Assembly (NCBI GenBank): GCA_900541885.1
Contig: UQKW01000027.1
Location: 1-27,431, forward strand
From: an uncultured Collinsella sp.
GTDB lineage: Bacteria; Actinomycetota; Coriobacteriia; Coriobacteriales; Coriobacteriaceae
Direction: 5' to 3'
DNA length: 27,431 nt
This document shows positions 23,967 through 27,431 of this stretch, one piece after another. The position numbers were made by a program, and so were the translations under genes. The notes below the pieces were generated by a model, which was not told the DNA's origin, did not search any database, and worked only from the letters and a program-made list of their open reading frames with translations. Every line of letters starts with the position of its first letter. The stretch's first letter is position 1.

Positions 23967-26900
23967 ATGGCGAACACCCAGAACTATATTAACCACCTGC
24001 TGCAGAACACCGGCATTACGCCGGCATGCAGCGAAGAAGAGCGCTTGGCTGCCGAGGATATCGCTCAGATCTTCCGCAACCACGGCTTTGATCCCGAGGT
24101 TCAGGAGTTCAATGCCCCGGCGCCCGGTAGGTTGGCATTTGCCGTTACCGGTATTCTTGCGTTTGCCGGCGCCCTGCTGATGGGCATCGGCGGCGGTATC
24201 GGCTTGGTCGGCACCTTGCTGGCCGATGTCGGCGCCGTTCTTTACGTGCTCGAGCGCACGGGCCACCCCGTGGTTTCGCGCCTGGGCAAGACGGGCGTGA
24301 GCCAAAATGTCATCGCCTACCACAAGGCCTCGGGCCCGCTCGCGTCTCCGCGCAACCGCCCGGTGGTCGTTGTCGCACACTACGACTCTCCCCGTGCTGA
24401 GCTGCTCGCCCGCGAGCCCTATGCTTCGTATCGTGCGCTCATCGCCAAGCTGTTGCCCGTTGCCACGGTTGCCCCTGCTGCCGTTGCCATCCTGCGTATC
24501 CTGCCGCTCCCCGGCGCGCTCAAGGTTCTGCTGTGGATTGTCGCGATCCTCGCTTCCCTCGTTGCACTTGCCAACGCGGCAAACATCATCTCTAACCGCC
24601 ACATTCTTCCCTATACGTCCGGCGCGGTGTGCAACAAGTCTTCTGTCGCCGCTATGCTCGGTGTTATGGACAACGTTGCTCCCTTCCAGGGCGAGAACGA
24701 GTTTCCCGACGATGTTCCGTTCGATACCTATTTTGGGGAGCAGAAACGTCGTGCCGAGGAAATGGCGCGCGCGGCGGCGGAGTATGCCGCGGCCCAGCAG
24801 CAAAACGACTACGGCAACACCATCGAGTACGAAGAGCCTACCTACGCCGAGGACGAGTTCGGTCAGCCGATTGCTCCCGACGCTCAAACCGAGCCCGAAC
24901 AGGGCGAGGCTTTTGACGAGCAGATCGAGGGCTTTGAGGGTGCGTCTGCCGACGAGACGCTGATTGGCGCCATCGTGCCCGAGGATCAGAATCAGGCTGT
25001 CCAGGCCGAAGAGTTCAATGACGAGGTTCCCGCTGCTGAGCCGGCGGAGGAGCCTGCCGCGGCCGAGCCCGAGCCCAAGCTCTATCGCAACGCCGCCGGC
25101 AACATCCGCTTTGGTTCGGATGCCATCCGTGCGCTCGGAATGCTTCCCGAGTCCTGCACGCTCGATTACGAGGAGGGCGAGGAGCCGACGTTTGAGCCCG
25201 AGCCTGCGCCCGTTGTCACTGCGGATGATGAGTCTGCCGCGGTTACCGCTGCCGTTGCCGAGCCCGAGGCGGTGTCTGCGATCGATCCCGCGGCAGGACT
25301 GGACATTTTGGCTCCCGCCGCGCCGGCGCAAGACGTTGCGGACGAGTCTGACGACGATTACGTTGAACAGCCGAGGCGCGTGTCTTACGAGAGCGATACT
25401 GATTTCTCTGCCGAGATTCCCGCGGCAACGCCCCATGCCGATATTGCATCCGCGTTCTCTTCGATTGGCGCCAGCGCTTCCAGCTTCTTTAAGGGTGCGC
25501 TTGCAAAGGGCAGGAAATTTGTCGACGATTTCGAGGAGAAGCGCGCTGCCGCACGCGAGACTGCCGAGCAGGAGGCTATCGCTCAGCAGCAGGCAGCCGA
25601 GGCGGCACGTGAGCGCGCGGCGCAAGAGTTTGAGCAGAACGAGGCTATGCAGTCCGGGCCCGTCGACGCTGCCGAAGCTACGACGTCCTTTGAGTCCCAG
25701 CAACCGACGTCAGCGGATGTTGTTGAGGCAACAACGTCTTTCGAGGCTCAGCAGCACGTCGATAGCACCATGTCGTTTGATGCCGCGCAGTTCGATTCCA
25801 CGATAACGTTTGAAAAGCAAGGCACCGCAATTGCCGAGCCCCTTCCTGTTTCCGATGAGCAGGGCGACGCGGCAGACGATGACGAGCCCATTGATGCTGC
25901 CGAAATCCAAGATGCCGCCGAGGACGAGTCCGTCGAGGCCAACTCTGACGAAGAGCAATACGCGGCAGCCGATCAAGGTGATTCGACCGAGGTCGAGCAG
26001 GAGGAAGTGCCTGCGGTTTCCGAGACTCCCGAGACGGATGAGTCGAGGCCTTACTCCACGCAGATTTTCACCATGCCGACCCCGAGTGGTTCCGGTGCCA
26101 CGGTTGCCAATGTTGCTCCCACCCAGGACGAAACGGTCGATTCCCTTATGGCCCAGATTTCCTCCCAGGCATCGCCGCGTCCGCAGATAAATGTTCCCGA
26201 TCCGGCGTCGGCACCGTCGCCTGCACCTTCCTCGTCTCCGCTGGCTTCGGTCCCCGATCCGTCGCTGCCGTCTATGAGGCAGGCAAACGTTGCGTCTCGC
26301 ACGTCGCTGTTCGACCTTCCCGATTCCTCTGCCCAGGTCAACGACCCCTTTGCTACTGCCCAGGGTCCCGAACCCACATCGGCACCCGTTGCGCCTTCTA
26401 TGCCCGTTGCGTCGGGCGCGCAGCCGATCGAGACCATTTCGGCTCCCGCCCCAGCGGCACCCAAGTCTCGCAAACGCGGCCTGGGTGGCCTGTTCGGTCG
26501 TAAAAGGAAAAACGAGCAGGACAGCATGAGTGATTGGCTGGGCGTCGAAGACGATTACGATGCCAAGAAGTCCGGTCGCGGTATCGGTTCGTGGGATAAC
26601 TTCGAGGACGATAACGATGGCTGGAAGGGCGGCGCTACGTCTTCCGATGGCGCTTCTTCCGAAGATATGCTCTCGGCTGTCGCCTCTATGGGCGATGATG
26701 AGCTGCTCGGTCACGATATCTGGTTTGTGGCAACGGGCGCCTCGGATTGTGATGGCGCCGGCATGAAGGCCTTCTTGGCTTCGCATCGCGATAAGCTCCG
26801 CGGCGTATTCTTCATCAATCTTGAATCCGTCGGCGCCGGTAGGCTTTCGGTGGTGACGGTCGAGGGCGAACAGCAGCTGCTCAAGGGCGATCGCCGCATC

Positions 26901-27143
26901 ATGAACCTGGTCAGCAAGGTGTGCAAGTCGTTCCATGTCGATTGTGGTGCGCTCGAGATGCCCTATGCCAAGACCGATGCCTATGCCGCGCTCGAGGCGA
27001 GCCGCCGAGCCCTCACCATCGCCGGCGTGGACGGCACGCGTCTGGCTTGCGCTCGTACCGAGGACGACCTGCCCCACAATGTCAACCCGACGAACATTGC
27101 CACGGTATCCGAGGTCGTGACCGAGGTTATCCGCCGTTCGTAG
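23967..27143 (+). CDS. Large membrane protein with degenerate M28-peptidase ends and a long acidic insertion
   Basis: The 1058-residue product starts like M28 aminopeptidases: MANTQNYINHLLQN and HYDS (H138, D140). Between them and the rest lie hydrophobic segments at about 57-78, 77-95, 161-179 and 184-207, so the protein should be membrane-bound. Residues about 255-915 are a low-complexity Ala/Glu/Pro/Ser/Asp region with a probable helix near FEEKRAAARETAEQEA. The C-terminal part resumes an M28-like fold (ATGASDCDGAGM, INLESVGAG, H1037 in DLPHNVN). Usual metal/catalytic residues are changed: the bridging Asp is N223, the Glu-Glu pair is Ser-Asp (926-927) and the next Asp is Glu (938). It may be inactive or a divergent enzyme. 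The ATG has GGAG upstream; an open frame from 23877 is less likely. Confidence 0.75.
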   Translation: MANTQNYINHLLQNTGITPACSEEERLAAEDIAQIFRNHGFDPEVQEFNAPAPGRLAFAVTGILAFAGALLMGIGGGIGLVGTLLADVGAVLYVLERTGHPVVSRLGKTGVSQNVIAYHKASGPLASPRNRPVVVVAHYDSPRAELLAREPYASYRALIAKLLPVATVAPAAVAILRILPLPGALKVLLWIVAILASLVALANAANIISNRHILPYTSGAVCNKSSVAAMLGVMDNVAPFQGENEFPDDVPFDTYFGEQKRRAEEMARAAAEYAAAQQQNDYGNTIEYEEPTYAEDEFGQPIAPDAQTEPEQGEAFDEQIEGFEGASADETLIGAIVPEDQNQAVQAEEFNDEVPAAEPAEEPAAAEPEPKLYRNAAGNIRFGSDAIRALGMLPESCTLDYEEGEEPTFEPEPAPVVTADDESAAVTAAVAEPEAVSAIDPAAGLDILAPAAPAQDVADESDDDYVEQPRRVSYESDTDFSAEIPAATPHADIASAFSSIGASASSFFKGALAKGRKFVDDFEEKRAAARETAEQEAIAQQQAAEAARERAAQEFEQNEAMQSGPVDAAEATTSFESQQPTSADVVEATTSFEAQQHVDSTMSFDAAQFDSTITFEKQGTAIAEPLPVSDEQGDAADDDEPIDAAEIQDAAEDESVEANSDEEQYAAADQGDSTEVEQEEVPAVSETPETDESRPYSTQIFTMPTPSGSGATVANVAPTQDETVDSLMAQISSQASPRPQINVPDPASAPSPAPSSSPLASVPDPSLPSMRQANVASRTSLFDLPDSSAQVNDPFATAQGPEPTSAPVAPSMPVASGAQPIETISAPAPAAPKSRKRGLGGLFGRKRKNEQDSMSDWLGVEDDYDAKKSGRGIGSWDNFEDDNDGWKGGATSSDGASSEDMLSAVASMGDDELLGHDIWFVATGASDCDGAGMKAFLASHRDKLRGVFFINLESVGAGRLSVVTVEGEQQLLKGDRRIMNLVSKVCKSFHVDCGALEMPYAKTDAYAALEASRRALTIAGVDGTRLACARTEDDLPHNVNPTNIATVSEVVTEVIRRS

Positions 27144-27164
27144 ACGGAGCTCTAAGGAGTCAAC

Positions 27165-27383
27165 GTGTTTTCGTATATTAAGCGCCATTGGCCTGTCTAC
27201 GTGATTTTGACCTTGATTGCCATTGCGTTAGGATTTGGGGCTGCCTACATCGTGGGTGCAAAGGGCTCGACCCCCGCCTCCGCAATCAGCGAAGAGGTGG
27301 AGCAAGAACAGAGTACGGGTGCCGATGGGATTCCTGAGTCCGAGCAGGCAATCGTTGATGGTGGATCTTCGTCTGCAGAGTAG
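27165..27383 (+). CDS. Small single-pass membrane protein of unknown function
   Basis: The 72-residue product has a short basic N-terminus (FSYIKRHW), one membrane segment (about 11-31, VYVILTLIAIALGFGAAYIVG) and an acidic Ser/Glu-rich tail that is probably extracytoplasmic. I recognise no family. The GTG start has AAGGAG six bases upstream, 21 bases after the large M28-like gene, so it is probably in the same operon. The reading frame is complete within the window. Confidence 0.7.
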   Translation: MFSYIKRHWPVYVILTLIAIALGFGAAYIVGAKGSTPASAISEEVEQEQSTGADGIPESEQAIVDGGSSSAE

Positions 27384-27413
27384 ATACGGCGATTTACATG
27401 ATTGAAAGCGGGC

Positions 27414-27431
27414 GAGCCAGGGGACTGGCTC
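27414..27431 (+). terminator. Hairpin at the right edge, likely start of a terminator
   Basis: GAGCCAG (27414-27420) pairs with CTGGCTC (27425-27431) around a 4-base loop, 31 bases after the last stop codon. Any T run lies outside the window, so the terminator call is tentative. Confidence 0.45.

Noticed and set aside
23916..25703. Open frame of 595 codons antisense to the M28-like gene
   Set aside because: It is a shadow of GC-rich low-complexity coding sequence, with Arg/Gly/Leu-rich composition and no motif.
1..27431. CRISPR arrays, insertion sequences, integrases, tRNA and rRNA genes
   Set aside because: No regularly spaced repeats, transposase or integrase motifs, or RNA-gene structures were seen by eye; all large frames are accounted for.

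Overview
The window spans the chromosomal replication-origin region of a high-GC Gram-positive bacterium. The gene order dnaA-dnaN-recF-dciA-gyrB-gyrA, read leftward, faces rpmH-rnpA-yidD-yidC-jag, rsmG and parA-parB, read rightward. dciA sits between recF and gyrB as in Actinobacteria. Together with the GC-rich codon use, three parS sites in front of parA and the gene set, this suggests an actinobacterium of class Coriobacteriia, probably Collinsella-like. The genus is an inference from the sequence only.

Left arm (1-11272, all on the minus strand): an uncharacterised GHKL-type ATPase gene lies 15 bases upstream of dnaA, apparently in one operon with it. Then come a 238-base gap with origin-like features, dnaN, recF, dciA, a terminator, gyrB, a structured 99-base intergenic element, gyrA and a strong terminator. 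Centre (11273-11617): a non-coding segment with repeated DnaA-box-like 12-mers and the rpmH promoter. With the dnaA-dnaN gap it makes a plausible bipartite oriC flanking the ATPase-dnaA pair. Right arm (11618-16658, plus strand): the ribosomal protein L34, RNase P and membrane-insertion operon ends at a terminator. It is followed by a more AT-rich block of rsmG, three perfect parS sites, parA, parB and a small membrane protein overlapping parB.

Accessory part (16659-27431): rlmN (minus) ends at a terminator back-to-back with that of the parAB block. Divergent from it are ddl and an exonuclease-helicase of the DinG type (plus), whose stop codon overlaps that of a convergent pair of WYL-domain regulators resembling PafB and PafC. 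Last come a very large membrane-bound protein with M28-peptidase ends and a long low-complexity insertion, and a small single-pass membrane protein.

Functionally, most of the window starts replication (DnaA, DciA, DnaN), manages topology (GyrAB), separates origins (ParAB-parS), and supplies basal translation and membrane-insertion factors. The most novel-looking points are the GHKL ATPase with a Q/P/Y-rich linker and a winged-helix-like tail next to dnaA, the atypical DnaA boxes matched by an altered DnaA recognition helix, the degenerate M28 protein, and the small ParB-coupled membrane protein. No mobile elements, CRISPR arrays, rRNA or tRNA genes were seen.
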